A DNA stretch of 64,000 nt from Whitmania pigra. Taxonomy: Eukaryota; Annelida; Clitellata; Hirudinida; Haemopidae. The stretch's first letter is position 1; each line of letters opens with the position of its first letter. The stretch spans positions 375,001 to 439,000 of the forward strand of contig JAJTWR010000323.1 of NCBI GenBank assembly GCA_021613335.1. Direction: 5' to 3'. Both the position numbers and the translations under genes were made by a program. The notes below the pieces were generated by a model. That model had not been told where the DNA came from. It was given only the letters and a program-made list of their open reading frames with translations, and made no database searches. This document shows positions 32,699-45,945 of this stretch, in pieces.

Positions 32699-33215
32699 AT
32701 GCAATCTCTCACGAGCATTTGGTTCATTTTTCTTGTTATTGGCGGGTTACATGGGCAAGAATTCTGCGATAATCAATACTGTTACATAACTGACGGACAA
32801 CTGAAAACTATCAACAGTTTGAAAGAGGCTCAAGACATTTGCACCAACAACGACAGTTCAAGCTGGTTGCTGGAAATATACGGCTATGGAAGTTTTCTGG
32901 AAATACAACAAAGATTCCAAAATCAAGTTATATGCAACACATTCGGCATTGTCTATAACGCATGGACAAGCGTTAATAACAGCCAGTTACCATGTAAAAA
33001 TAACGTGTTACCAAAATTATTGATTATTATTCATATTTTATATAAATGTAATTATAAATTAATAAATTAATTTTTTTTAAATAGCTGGCTTAACAGTCGA
33101 TGAAACCGCTGGCAAAGATTTTCTTTTTTTACGCGTTGTCGGAGGGCAGCTAAGTTTCTATGGTGCAGACAAAAGCTTCAAACTCTCGTACATTTGCCGT
33201 TTTGCAGGTGAATAA
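32699..33215 (+). pseudogene. L2: truncated lectin-like locus, exons 1-2 only
   Basis: Exons 32699-32993 and 33085-33207 are intact and encode a signal peptide plus lectin-like domain 1 (SYICRFAG). Intron 2 matches L1 until about 33.45 kb, then switches to intergenic sequence. Exon 3 onward (domain 2, stalk, TM, tail) is absent. If intron 2 is retained, the frame stops at once (GTGAATAA), giving a secreted single-domain protein of about 140 residues. It is either a dead copy or a soluble form. Confidence 0.75.
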
Positions 33216-35964
33216 TTCAGCAACATTTCCAATATTTTAGCAAACCGATGACTGATGCCATAACATTAGCTATCATTATAAAACCATTAACGTTGGTGTA
33301 ATGCTTCTTTATTAAATCTTAATTAAACAAACCAATTTGTTTGTGTTTGTGATCATTGGTTATTTTGAGTCGTCCATTTTCCATAAAACAAAAAATAAAA
33401 ATTTATAAAACATACATACACAGCTTGTACAACTTCACAGTTTATTAGTTAATATTCATGCCCATTTTGATTGAAATAAAAAAGTATTATTAGCAAGGCG
33501 AGAAAGTAAAAATTAAGTAAAAAAAATTATTAAAAAATAACAAAAAATACTCCACTAAAAATAATCTGGCTATAAGTTTTTAAATCAATTCCCAATTCAA
33601 AAGTTACAGCATTTTACTCAAGTCTAAAAGAAATTGAATATTGGTTTGTTTTCCTCAAGTTTGCAGTATGCTACCTTCGAATCAATGCTTGCATCGCTTC
33701 TTATCATAGTGGAATGATCCTGGCGTACGCAAACTAGCAATAAAACTAATAAGTGTTTAAACAGTTTAGTATAAATTTCGTTACTATCATTTTTTAAATT
33801 ATCCCTAGGATAAAAAAACATGAAAACTGAATTGAAATGCTGATTTGTGGTGATAATAATATGAAAGAAACTTAACACTCAACGGGTGGAGGATGTTAGA
33901 CTCTTGTCCTGAGCCTTGCAGTAAAGTTTATCATCTTGCTAAAGTGGAATTTATACGGTAATTACTCTCATTATAAAAGTGTCATTCTGTTAATAACTCA
34001 CATAGCTTATTAAATTCGATAAAAGACAATATATAAGATAAAAGATAATATTAATGAAGTTAGTTTTAAGTTCAGACTTAGATTTTTAATCTAAAATTAG
34101 CAATTTTAAGAAACTCATCTGTTCGCTAGAAAATTGCAACTTTTCAAACAATTCTTTGAATAATAAAGTTAAGAATTTATGACATTGTAATGCCTAGCCA
34201 CGAAACACCCCAGCATTCTAAGAATACTTTATTTCATAAATCTTGCACAACCTAGTTATATGATGACAATATAAAATAAAAGACAGAAAACATTGTAGCA
34301 TTCCCAATTTTGTAAAAAATCTAGGTTTTATTCCATTCATTTTAGTTAATTCTATCATTGCTGATAAAAATATTTAATTTAAATTAAAAAATTAAAGCCT
34401 TTGAGTTAAAAAATTAAACAGAACAAAAAAATGGTTTAGGCAATATCATTATAATTGTGTATTTTTAAAATTATCTCGTGAAGAAAACACATTCTTTGTA
34501 ACATTCATAATGATTTAAATCTAAACTAGAGTCTAAATTTAAATCTTTAACTTATCAAATGACATCTAATGTTTTGAAAATTTAGTAGACTTTGAGTTTA
34601 GGGGTGTATAAATGAAATCCTCACGAACATTAAATGCGATAAATAAGGAATTAAAACTGCAGAGTTCCTAAAAATTACTAAAGTATGTCTTCTAAAAGCT
34701 TTCTAGATGTTGATTAACCTAAATAATTACGAGATGTTGATTAACCTAAATAATTACGAGATGTTGATTAACCTAAATAATTACGAGATGTTGATTAACC
34801 TAAATAATTACGAGATGTTGATTAACCTAAATAATTACGAGATGTTGATTAACCTAAATAATTTGTCGTGTTGCTGATCAGCTGTCTCGCACATTTGACA
34901 TTTCAATCGTGAGAGTTGACAACTGAACTATAGAATATTAGATGGGCGGATAATGCTATAATAGATTGTTACATAGAAGTTGTATGTATGAATGAATGAA
35001 ATGGCTGTCATGCTACATGTGTCTGACCTGATTGATGGTCAGCAACAATCGCATCCTGTCTTCAAACCAGCATACAAAGGTAGGGAGCGACTGACTACTG
35101 GGGCAGCAATACAGTCGTAATGCGTCTTGGATGTTATGTAAATGGTGGATAAAGTACAAAGTGACTTCACCTTTCACTGGGATCTAGAAGGCATTTCCAT
35201 CTTCGGTTCAGACATTACATCCTCCACAAACTGTCTTGATAACATTCAAGATGGAAAACGTCAATGAATGAAAGCAGTTTTTACTTTTAACCTGTGCAAC
35301 TCTTTCGTATGCAGTCAGACATAATGTCTTAATAGAAAGTTATTTTAAAAACGCTATATGTAAGTACTTTAAAAGATTACAAGTTGTATTTAATAATAAT
35401 AAAATTAATAATTGAACTATTTCATTTAAAATTTTTAAAAAATAATAATAATGTTTAAAAAGTCTATCTTTATTGTTTATATGACCAATTCTCATTAATG
35501 CAAAATATAAAATAAGAAATGTTGTGCCTCATACATATAACCTATTATAGGCTTTTTTAGTCACTAAGTGAAGTCACCAGTGAAGCTTGCACATTAAGAT
35601 GACAACATATCATCATTAGAATCAAAATTATTAATTAAAAGTGTCACAACAATCAGTTTCGAATCCGTTTGAAATCCAACATTTGAGATTGAAAGATAAG
35701 TCTTAGAATAACTTATTTAAAAAAGTTATTGGCTGTAAAAGTAAGTCATCTTATTGTAATGTCTACCAATAACACTCAAGCGGCAGTCCAACAATATTCA
35801 AAGAATACTGTATGAAGTATAAAGGCTTTGTTATTCGAAATCTCGATTTTATTTCATAAATTTTGCTTAATAATAACAACATGTAAGTGCTAAGTTGTAC
35901 TACAGCTAATAGTGACCTTGGAGTTTTTTTGTAATTATAACAATTCTAAAATATCCGAAAGTAA
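33216..35964. other. Spacer L2 to L3
   Basis: Starts with the remains of L2 intron 2, then array intergenic sequence shared with 27.1-28.3 kb and 46.5-50.1 kb. It includes the 27-bp minisatellite at 34705-34864. No gene was seen; the 33.62-33.88 kb minus-strand ORF looks fortuitous. Confidence 0.5.
34705..34864. repeat. 27-bp minisatellite, about 6 copies
   Basis: Near-perfect head-to-tail copies of a 27-mer containing AGATGTTGATTAACC and TAAATAATTACG. Paralogous spacers (near 27.72, 49.59 and 55.33 kb) hold only one copy of the core, so the expansion is local to this spacer. Confidence 0.9.
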
Positions 35965-36228
35965 CATAACAGGGCGTTGAATGGGCGCGTTAAAAGATTA
36001 TTAGATTAATAGTGCACGGAGCCAAGTTTTACGACAAAAGTTATCTGACTATTCAAATGTAAGCGGGATTATCAAAAGGCACAGTGAATATAAAATACAA
36101 GTTTCAGTTTGACAATCACTTCAATCCGGTAAGTAACAACTGAAGTAACAAGATAAGGACTTTTAAGTGAATAAAATGTCTTTTTAAGATAATTAATTGA
36201 AACTGATGCAATTTATTGTTAATATCAG
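35965..36228 (+). promoter_or_regulatory. L3 promoter, leader and 5'-UTR intron
   Basis: Conserved block with TATAAAA at 36089-36095. A good donor, CCG|GTAAGT, at 36129 and acceptor AATATCAG at 36228 define a 100-bp intron in the 5' UTR. Confidence 0.65.
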
Positions 36229-36247
36229 GTATATCAAAATTAAAGAT

Positions 36248-38329
36248 ATGCAATCATACATGAGCATTGGGTTTATTTTTCTTGTTATCGGCGGGTTATT
36301 TGGGCAAATTCTGCGATAAACATACTGCTACAAACGATGGAGAACTGAAAACTATCACCAGTTTGAAAGATGCTCAAGACATTTGCACCAACAACGACAG
36401 TTCAAGCTGGTTGCTGGAAATATATGGCTCAGTCAGTTATCTGAAACTATTTACACACGGATTCACAAACCCTATTTTATGCAACACATTAGGCAGTGTC
36501 GCTATAACATGGAATAGCGTTACTAACGGCCCATTACCAAGTGAGAATAAAGTGCTTTTACAAAAATTTTGTACTTGGCAACTTTTGATGGAATGACATA
36601 CGACGAAATTTCAAAACTGAGCTTTGTTAGCCAGTTGAAAGCAAATACACCATTTTGGATCGGATATTCAAAACTTATTTACACATGGCAACATTCAAGT
36701 TGGTATTTAATATAAAAATTTAATAAATATAAAGTCATGACAATATTTAAACAAAATTAAATTAAATTGAATTTTAAACATATCCACAGATAACAGGAGT
36801 TTTATGTTACTTTTTGACGCTCCAGATCCACTTACCACTGCTTCGTTTAGTGGAACTGTACAGCCCCCGTACTATGTTTACCTTGATATCGCTACACAAA
36901 CTAACAAAGAGAGAGTTACGGGCAATGATCAATTTCAAATTATTTGCATGAGAGGTAATCACATTTACTTTTTTGTACATTTATATATTGTTTGTATACT
37001 CGGTATGTAATTGAATAGTAAGTTATTTTTATTTTTACAATGTGATCAAATGCTTTTCTAATCAGCTAATTCGAAGGACAAATTTAGCCAGTTTCCAACT
37101 TTGCTGATACATATTTGCTTAAATGGAAGTGTAAATAAAATTTTGCACTCTAACCATACAATGTAAAATTAAAGGCACCGTTTTTTCTATAAGTTTTTAG
37201 TGTTTTTTTCTTTCAATTTAAATAAATTCGTATTTGCAAGATAATTCACCCACGACAACCGTGAAACAGATAAGTACCATTACCTCTTCAGGTATCCACA
37301 AATTGTTTTTTCAAATTTATAGTAATGTAAAAGTTGTCGTTTGTCATCTTATTAATGTTATCCGAGTAAATAGCTTTATAATTAATTATAATTTATTAAC
37401 CCCTTCCTGCTTTCACATGAATCTTGTCGTTGGCTGGTTCTTGATTTTCAAATGTTAAGTAATGAAGAGTTGTCATTCTATTTATTGCTGAGTTTTATAA
37501 TAAAATTATTATATTTCAGTCTCTTGCTCTCAAGTTATTTAGATTTTTAAAAAATTTCAGCCAAAGATCAGTTTAATTAAAATTAACAAATATAACGAGT
37601 TTTCCACATATGTGCAAGTAAAAACATTACGTCATTAATATGGCGAATTATTTATTTTCGTTTGTTCTTTCATTTGGATTAAATTTGTATTTTTAAATTG
37701 TCACAGCAACTACAGGGCAAACAAGTGTCACCGTTACTCCAGTTTCAGGTGCCTTGACCGTGATTTTTAAATTTTCAAATGGTGCATAATGAAAGGGGTG
37801 CGTTGCCATTCTAAACGATGCTCTCAATTTTTTAGAATTAATTAAAATTAATTAATTAAAAATCAAGATTAATTAACCTTTGGTAGTTCAATTCATAGTC
37901 TTCAAAATTAATTGATTGATAATGTGTAACTTGCATAAAATTAGGTTTAATGCAAAATATGCCTCCCTCAAGTGAATCCTAAATCCAATGACGGCAGGTT
38001 TCACAACATCCCAAGAATCAAAAGACTTTAATTAAATATTTAAATTTATACTTGTGTTTAAGAAATGTTTAAGTTGGAATTTTATTTAAAATTTTCAGAA
38101 TCTACCATAATACTTTCATTAGTTCTGCCAACCCTGTTGTGGCTGGTGTTTGCCATCAGTTTTATATGGGGCATTTTACCTTTTTGTGTCAACAGGTAAA
38201 TATGATTTCGATAAAGAATTGATAATCTGTTGTTAAGTCTTATTAATTAATTTAATTATAAGAAAAAATACAGAAAATAATTGTTTGATTTTTTCCAGAA
38301 AGATTAAAAAAAGAGAAAGCAATCCTTGA
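36248..38329 (+). pseudogene. L3: decayed lectin-like receptor
   Basis: Exon 1 has a 2-base and then a 1-base deletion just after the signal peptide; between them the frame meets TAA (CTG CGA TAA). A larger deletion then joins intron 1 (about 36.57 kb) to the middle of exon 3 (TTGGCAACTTTTGATGG). That removes exon 2 and the start of domain 2. Exon 4 (36790-36954), stalk exons (37241-37291, 37707-37748), TM exon (38099-38195) and last exon (38299-38329, tail RKIKKRESNP) look intact. Formerly the same eight-exon gene as L1. Confidence 0.85.
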
Positions 38330-41279
38330 CTAGATTTTCTCTAATTAGAGATGTGATGCTTGAATGTGACTATTTTTTACATTTTGTTTAATAACAGTAA
38401 TTAATCAATTTGTTTTCACAAAGTTCTGCTAAAACATTCTTAACAATGCCTCAATACATATTTAATAAATTTTATTAAATTATTAGTTGATTTGAAATTT
38501 TAAGAATTTTATTTTTGTTGTTTTTTTTTATTTTCTGGGGAGGAGTTTGTTTTACCCCTTTCAAAAACTTTTAAAGTCTAGCATTCGAATTTCGAATTAT
38601 TACGTCTACATTTACTCCCGACGCATTGCAGAACATAAAAGTTTTGTTATCACTTCCCTGAGAGATGAGATGAGAGTGCTGCCATGTAATAAAATAAATT
38701 TAAGTAAGCGGATAAATAAAATAAATATTTAGGTATTCGTTCAGATGACAGAAAAACATTGGTTATCAGGACGGATAAATTTTGATCGTAATTGTAAAAA
38801 TTTCACAGCGTTTTACGAATATTTTATATGTCATTGAATTTGAAATTACAATCAATGTAAAATTTAAGATTTCATTTAAGATGTTGGAGAGATGTCGTTA
38901 AATCATTTTATCACTGGCTTTCATGAATGTTTAAGATGTTTCTATTGGTTTATTCTTTATGATAATTAATTGATTAATAGCATTTATTAAGTTATTTTAA
39001 CAAACTTCAAAAAAAATTATTTAGCAACTAAAACTCACTTTACAAACTGAAAAATAATCAAAAGAGCAACATTTAGATGAAATGGTCATGAAATAATCTT
39101 GACATGTTTGCTACATTGTGCCAGGGTTGACAATTGTAACCAGTCCTACAGATCTACAGATTTTCCAAAGACTCGAAGAATATTTCAATAGAATCATCAA
39201 GTAACCTTTACTATTTGATTAAGTCATGTTTAAACTTATGACTTCATCTTCACAGAATCAACTATCTTGATATCCTTCCTTTAACCAATGGTATTTTAGC
39301 CGATATTTTTTGTTAGCTAAGTCTTGCGCATTTTACCTTTATATGTCAAGATTTCTTAATGTCAAGTTTTGCTCAAGATATTTATTCTCATAATTCTGAC
39401 AATCTTGATATTCAATTCCTTTCAGGAATTTATTATTATATTTATTATCTATTGATCAAGAGATAGCCCAAATAAATATAAAAATAGAACTGGTTTATTC
39501 GCAAGATGACGATTGATATAACCCGTTATTTGAGAGATGTCACCAATAAATAAAAAATTTAGTCAAACCTTCGATAGATGGCATTTGATATGTATGTTTT
39601 CATTAGATGACACCAATAAATATAAAATTTCAGTCATATATACGATAGAGAGCAAAACAAATACGAAATTTCAATCATACATTCAAAACATGGTGCTCTA
39701 TATTTATTTTATGTTCGAAAGATGGCACTAATAAATAACAATTTTTAGTCATACATTCGATAGATGTCACAATGGCGGTTGTTATGCTAAGGACTTACAA
39801 AATAAGAAGACATTTAATGTGAAAAGCAATCAATTAAAAAACTAGTAACTACTTTAAATGATGTGAAATATATGTTGAAAAGATTGGAAATATATCGATA
39901 AATTTAGACAATTTACAAAAAAATATCTCGTTTAAGGTTTACAATGAGTTTCAAAAACAAAAAAAAATTGTGAAATGACAATCGTGAGAGTTGACAGCTG
40001 AACTATAGAATGTCAGGTGGGCGAGTAATGCTATAATAGATTGACAGACAGAAGTTGTATGTATGAATGAATGAATGGGCTGTCATGCTACATGTGACTG
40101 ACGTGATTGATTGTCAGCAACAATCGCAACATGTCTTCAAACCAGCCTACAAAGATAGTGAGAAGGCATTACAGTCGTAATGCGTCTTGGATGTTATGTA
40201 AATGGTGGTTAAAGTACAAAGTGACTTCACCTTTTACTCGGATCTAGAAGGCATTTCCATCTTCGTTTCGGACATCACATCCTCCACAAAGTGTCTTGAT
40301 AACATTCACGACAGGAAAACGTCAATGAATGAAAGCCTTTTTCACTTTTAACTTGTGCAACTCTTTTGCATGCAGTCAGAGTAGAAAGTTATTTTTAAAA
40401 AGCGCCAACTCTTTTGCTGTGAATAGAAGCTTTTATTTGCCATTCATTCTCGTCGCGATTGGGATTTTTAAAATGTAATAAAGCTTTGTTAAAGAAACAT
40501 TTTAAATAGAATCATTTAAAGTATATTCATATTCGACGCAGCCGTAACAGTTGCAAGTCTTACGATTACCTTGCCAAACAATTCTTCTATCTTATTAACA
40601 GTCTTGAATTATTATTATTACGGAAATTATTTTGTTAGCAGCAACAAACTGATTCAAATTTAACGAACCATGATGCTTACACGAAATAGCTTTACGATTT
40701 ACAAACGATCTAACCTGCTGAAGATTGACAACGTTTGTGACAGTCTCTATGTTTGATATCTATTGAATAAGGCACCAATAAATTTTAATGTTACAATCTG
40801 AGTAGAAAATAAATTGGCAAAATGTGTGTTTCCTTTCCTTAGTCAGTTCAGTAACAAATAAATTAATTTTTTATTAAGTGCCCCTTACGTGTTCTGAGAA
40901 GTTTTGATTTTATTGTTTTGATTGCCACACTTGATAGAACTGAAAACAAGATATTTTTGAACTTAAGACATGAAAATCTTTAGCTTCAGTTCCGGTAGCA
41001 AATTAATTAAGCAAAAAAGTTACTTCGACAATTTTAGGAATTACATTGCATCAAATTAACAGAACAAATAGATGAACAAAAATTTTTGATGTCCATAATT
41101 AATTCGTTGAATTTTGAAACTCAGTAAATTTGATTTATTTCGGCAACACCATCCGTTATATGTCAGTATTTTAAGAGATGACGAGTTTCTATTTAATAAT
41201 AACGAAATTAATAATTGAACTATTTCATTTAAAATTATTGCAAAATAATAATTGTAACAATCCTAAAATGTCCGAAAGT
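38330..41279. other. Spacer L3 to L4
   Basis: About 38.09-39.97 kb (TM exon of L3 and its downstream DNA) is duplicated at about 53.25-55.08 kb after L5. From about 39.98 kb the standard upstream module of the array begins. No gene was seen. Degenerate repeats lie at 39536-39776. Confidence 0.5.
39536..39776. repeat. Degenerate tandem repeats
   Basis: Imperfect repeats around GATGTCACCAATAAATA and ATTTCAGTCATACATTCGATAG, with several partial copies of irregular spacing. The same block recurs at about 54650-54890 as part of the larger duplication. Confidence 0.55.
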
Positions 41280-41558
41280 TGCAACCCATAACAGGGCGTT
41301 GAAAGGGCGTCTAATTGGCGTTAAAAAATTGTTAGATTAATAGTGGACGGAGTCAAGTTTTTTACAAAAGCTACCTGACTATTCAAATGTAAACGAGATT
41401 TTCAAGAAGCACAGTGAATATAAAATACAAGTTTAAGTTGGACAATCACTTCAATCCGACAGGTAACAACTGAAGTAACAAAATAAGGACTTTTAAGTGA
41501 ATAAAATATCTTTTTTAAGTAATTAATTGAAACTGAAGCAATTTATTGTTAATATCAG
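41280..41558 (+). promoter_or_regulatory. L4 promoter, leader and 5'-UTR intron
   Basis: Conserved block with TATAAAA at 41419-41425. Donor GACAG|GTAAC at 41463; acceptor AATATCAG at 41558. Confidence 0.65.
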
Positions 41559-41577
41559 GTATATCAAATTTAAAGAT

Positions 41578-44374
41578 ATGCAATCTCACATGAGCATTGG
41601 GATCATTTTTCTTGTTATGGGCGGGTTACTTGGGCAAGAATTCTGCGATAATCAATACTGCTACATAACTGATGGAGAACTGAAAACTATCAACAGTTTG
41701 AAAGATGCTCAAAACATTTGCACCAACAACGACAGTTCAAGCTGGTTGCTGGAAATATATGGCTCAGTCAGTTATCTTAAACTATTTACACACGGATTCA
41801 CAAACCCTATTTTATGCAACACATTAGGCAGTGTCGCTATTACATTTGCCGTATTGCAGGTGAATATTTCAGCAACATTTCCAATACTTTAGTAAACCGA
41901 TGATTGATGCCATAACATTAGCTATCATTATAAAACCATTAACGTTGGTGTAATGCTGCTTTATTAAATCTTAATTAAACAAACCAATTTGTGGTTACTT
42001 TTAGTCGTCCATTTTCCATAAAACATAATCACAACGTGTACAGATTCACAGCTTTTTAGTTAATAAATAATGATTCACCTTTCTAACTAACTGCTTAAAT
42101 GGTGTTTTTAGGCAACTGCCCCGGAGGATATTGCTACCAGATATATGAAGATGCTAACAGCTGGTTTAGAAGTGAGTCTTACTGCTATACAAATACATTT
42201 AGTGTGGACAAGGACTACGGTCACTTGGCAACCTTTGATGGAATGACATACGACGAAATTTCGAAACTGAGTTTTGTTAGCCAGTTGACAACGGATGCAC
42301 CATATTGGATCGGATATTCAAAACTTGTTTACACATGGAAACATTCAAGTCGGTATATGAAATAAAAATTTAATAAATATAAAGTCATGACAATATTTAA
42401 ACAAAATAATAATTAAATTAAATTTTAAACATCTCAACAGATAACAGGAGTGTTATGTTAGTTTTTGACAATCCAAATCCTCTCACCACTGCTTTGTTTA
42501 CTGGAACTGCACTGCCCAGGTACTATGTCTACTTTGATACCGCTACACAAACTAACAAAGAGAGAGTTACGGGCAATGATCAATTTCAAATTATTTGCAT
42601 GAGAGGTAATCACATTTAATTTTTTGTACAATTATATATGGTTTGTATAATCGGTATGGAATTGAATAGTAAGTTATTTTTACAATGTGATTAAGTTCTA
42701 ATTTTCTAATCAGCTAATTCGAAGGACAAATTAAAGCCAGTTTCCAACTTTAGCTGATTAATATTTGCTTAATTAGAAACGTAAATGAAATTCTGCATCT
42801 AACCATACAATGTAAAATTAAAGGCACTATTTTTCGTTAAGTTGTTTATTTGTTGTGTTTTCTCTTTCAATTTGAATAAATTCGTATTTTTAAGATAACT
42901 TACCCACGACAACCGCGAAACAAGCAAGTACTACCGCCATTACCTCTTCAGGTATACACAAATTGTTTTTTTTTCAAATTTCTAATAATGAAAAGGTTGT
43001 CGTTTGTCAGTATTACTGTTTATTTGGCCGATCGTTTGAATGTCATAGGTATCTGAATAAATCGCTTTATAATTTATTATAATTTATTGATTCCTTCCTG
43101 CTTTCATATGAATCTCGTCGTTGGCTGGTTCTTGATTTTCAAATGTTAAGTAATGAAACAAGAGTTTTCATTCTATTTATTTTTAATAATAAAATTATTA
43201 TAGCTCAGTCTCCTGCCCTTAAGTTATTCAGATTTTTTAAAAGTTGCAGCCAATGATGTCAATTTAATTAAAATTAACAAATATAACGAGTTGGCCACCT
43301 ACGTGGAAGTAAAAGCATTACGTTATTAATATGGCGAATTATTTATTTTCGTTGGTTCTTTCATTTAGGTTAAATTTGTATTTATAAATTGTCATAGCAA
43401 CTACAGGGCGAACAAGTATCACCATTACTCCAGTTTCAGGTAACTTGACTGTGATTTTTGAATTTTCAAATGGCGCATAATGAAAAAGGGTTCTCTGCCA
43501 TTCTAAGCGATGCGCGCAATTTTTTAGAATTACAAAATTAATTCCAAATCAAGATTAGATAACCTTTGGTAGTTTAATTCATAGCCTTCAAAACTAATTG
43601 ATTGATAACGTATAACTTGCATAAAATTAGAAAATTAAAATAAGTTAATAAGTCATTAATATGGCGAATTATTTATTTTCGTTGGTTCTTTCATTTAGGT
43701 TAAATTTGTATTTATAAATTGTCATAGCAACTACAGGGCAAACAAGTGTCACCGTTACTCCAGTTTCAGGTGCCTTGACTGTATTTTTAAATTTTCAAAT
43801 GGTGCATAATGAAAAGGGGTGCTCTGCCATTCTAAACAATGCGCGAAATGTTTTAGAATTAATTAAAATTAATTAAAAATCAAGATTAATTAACCTTTGG
43901 TAGTTTAATTCATAGCCTTCAAAACTAATTGATTGATAATGTGTAACTTGCATAAAATTAGATATGTGAAATAAGTTTAACGCAAAATATGCCTCCCTCA
44001 AGTGAATCCTAAATCCAATGACGGCAGGTTTCACAACATCATAAGAATCAAAAGACTTTAATTAAATATTACAATTTATACTTGCGTTTATAAAATGTTT
44101 AAGTTGGAATTTTATTTAAATTTTTCAGAATCTACCATAATACTTTCATTAGTTCTGCCAATACTGCTGTGGCTGGTGTTTTCTATCAGTTTTATATGGT
44201 GCATTTTACCTTTTTGTGTGAACAGGTAAACATATATTAATTAAAAAAATTGATAAATAATTGTTTAATATTATTAATGGTATTTGTGAATTTATATCAT
44301 AAAGTATAAATATCAAAATAACTTTTTCTAATTTTTCCAGAAACACCAGAAATGAACAATCAATCCTTGAATAG
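41578..44374 (+). pseudogene. L4: lectin-like receptor with fused exons 1-2
   Basis: A deletion joins exon 1 (…GTCGCTAT) to the last bases of exon 2 (TACATTTGCCGTATTGCAG), losing intron 1 and most of domain 1. The fused exon (41578-41859) ends in phase 0 while exon 3 (42112-42348) needs phase 1, so translation stops within exon 3. The remaining exons look sound: 42441-42605, 42895-42951, two copies of the second stalk exon (43398-43439 and 43728-43769), TM 44129-44225, last 44341-44374 (tail RNTRNEQSILE). Probably non-functional unless an alternative join restores the frame. Confidence 0.8.
43321..43980 (+). repeat. Direct duplication of a stalk exon in L4
   Basis: About 330 bp containing stalk exon 6 and flanking introns is present twice in tandem (from about 43.32 and 43.65 kb). 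Both exon copies keep AG and GT sites and phase 1-1, so splicing both would lengthen the stalk by 14 residues without a frame change. Confidence 0.75.
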
Positions 44375-44570
44375 AAATTAAACTTTCTAATGTTTAAAAC
44401 TTGTGAAAATGTATTTAATGTTTCTTAGCATTAGTTTGGGAAAAATGCATAGTGATCTTTGTCACACTCATAATGATTACATCATAAGAATATATAATAT
44501 TGTTGTGTTGCAGTTGCTATGATGTTATAAATATTTGAAAACGCCCTAATGTCCGATTATGTTATACTTT

Positions 44571-45937
44571 CAGTGTTGTGCAGTATCGAATTACATGTAA
44601 TTCGTTACTGTAATTAATTACATTTTTTGGTAATTTTTACTTGTAACAATTACAAAAAAAATTTTGTACTCTTACTTGTAACAAATTACTATTTTTGGTC
44701 ATACTTTTAATTCGTTACCTTTTTGGCGCAAGACGTTACAAAGTAACATAAATAACATTTTAAATTAGTTTAATTTATTTAAAAAAAATTTAAATTCTAG
44801 ATTGTTATTCTTTGGTTCGTTCGAGAACCTTCCCCTTCCCGATCATCGCTCTTTTGTTATTGTGGTCATCGCCGGTCGTTTTTGTTTTAAATCGGAAATT
44901 GTTGATTAGTCATACCGAAGCTTTTTTAATATATAATATTATATACATATAATAATATAAGATTTAATATATCGTAGTATGGATTCATTTGAAGCCATTT
45001 TTAGTGTCGTTAGCGAAGATAAGAGGAACAAGGGTGAAGATAGTCGTGGCCGTATTTGAACAAAATGTTCAGATTTCAATCAAAGGAAAATCATAAAAGT
45101 ATGCATGCCTACTCTGCCCACAGAAGAAACAAAAACTACATGTTCAGCATATGAAGGTTCTTCATCTAACTTGAAGAAGCACGTGGAACGCATGCATCCA
45201 ACAGAAGTTAAGGAATATGGGATATCTGTTGCCAACGATTGTCAAGCTTGATGAGAAACTGGTAGCCAAAATAGCATCTTCTAATGCAGCAAAGATGGAC
45301 GAGCTTTGAGCTCTCGTTCATCTGATGCTGACAGTATTGAAGACAGTTTCTTCAATTGCACAAAGTCAACTGATATTCTGATGCAGTATCTTCGAGAGAG
45401 ACCGATCAGATGACATGAACATTATTACTGGAAGCGCTACCCTGAAGAATTTATTTATCCATTGAACACTCCTCTGCCAGCTAGTGCAGCTGTTGAACGT
45501 TTATTCAGCTCTGCTTGTATGACAAAGAACAGCTGAAGGACCATAATGAGTGAAAAACTATTCGAGGACTTAGTTATGTTAAAAATTAACAAAAATTTGT
45601 GATTGTAATGTAATAAATAATAAAAACACCAAAAGAATGCATTAGTTCAAATGTTATTACTTAATGACTGTTAGTACTAGCAGTTAATACCAGTAATTGT
45701 TTTAACGATAAGAGAAACAATTCCTTTTAAATAATACGGAATGATGTATGATCACAATAATGGCGGCATCAAAGTTACTTGTAATTTTTACTTAAAAGTA
45801 GCTTTAGACGCTGTAACTTTTAACTTTTACTTGAGTAAATTTTTGAGACAATACTCTTACTTATACTTAAGTAGCTTTTTGAGCTATTACTTTTACTTGT
45901 AACTAGTTACCGAAATGAGGTAATTTTTACAACACTG
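44571..45937 (+). mobile_element. hAT element, internally deleted, copy 2
   Basis: Same family as 3644-5009, opposite orientation. Terminus CAGTGTTGT; 8-bp duplication TATACTTT on both sides (44563-44570, 45938-45945). Keeps the BED-like 5' part and the hAT dimerisation 3' part, both with frame breaks. Confidence 0.92.
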
Positions 45938-45945
45938 TATACTTT

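Noticed and set aside
34705..34864. Possible CRISPR-like array
   Set aside because: The repeats are directly adjacent with no spacers, in a eukaryotic locus; it is a minisatellite.
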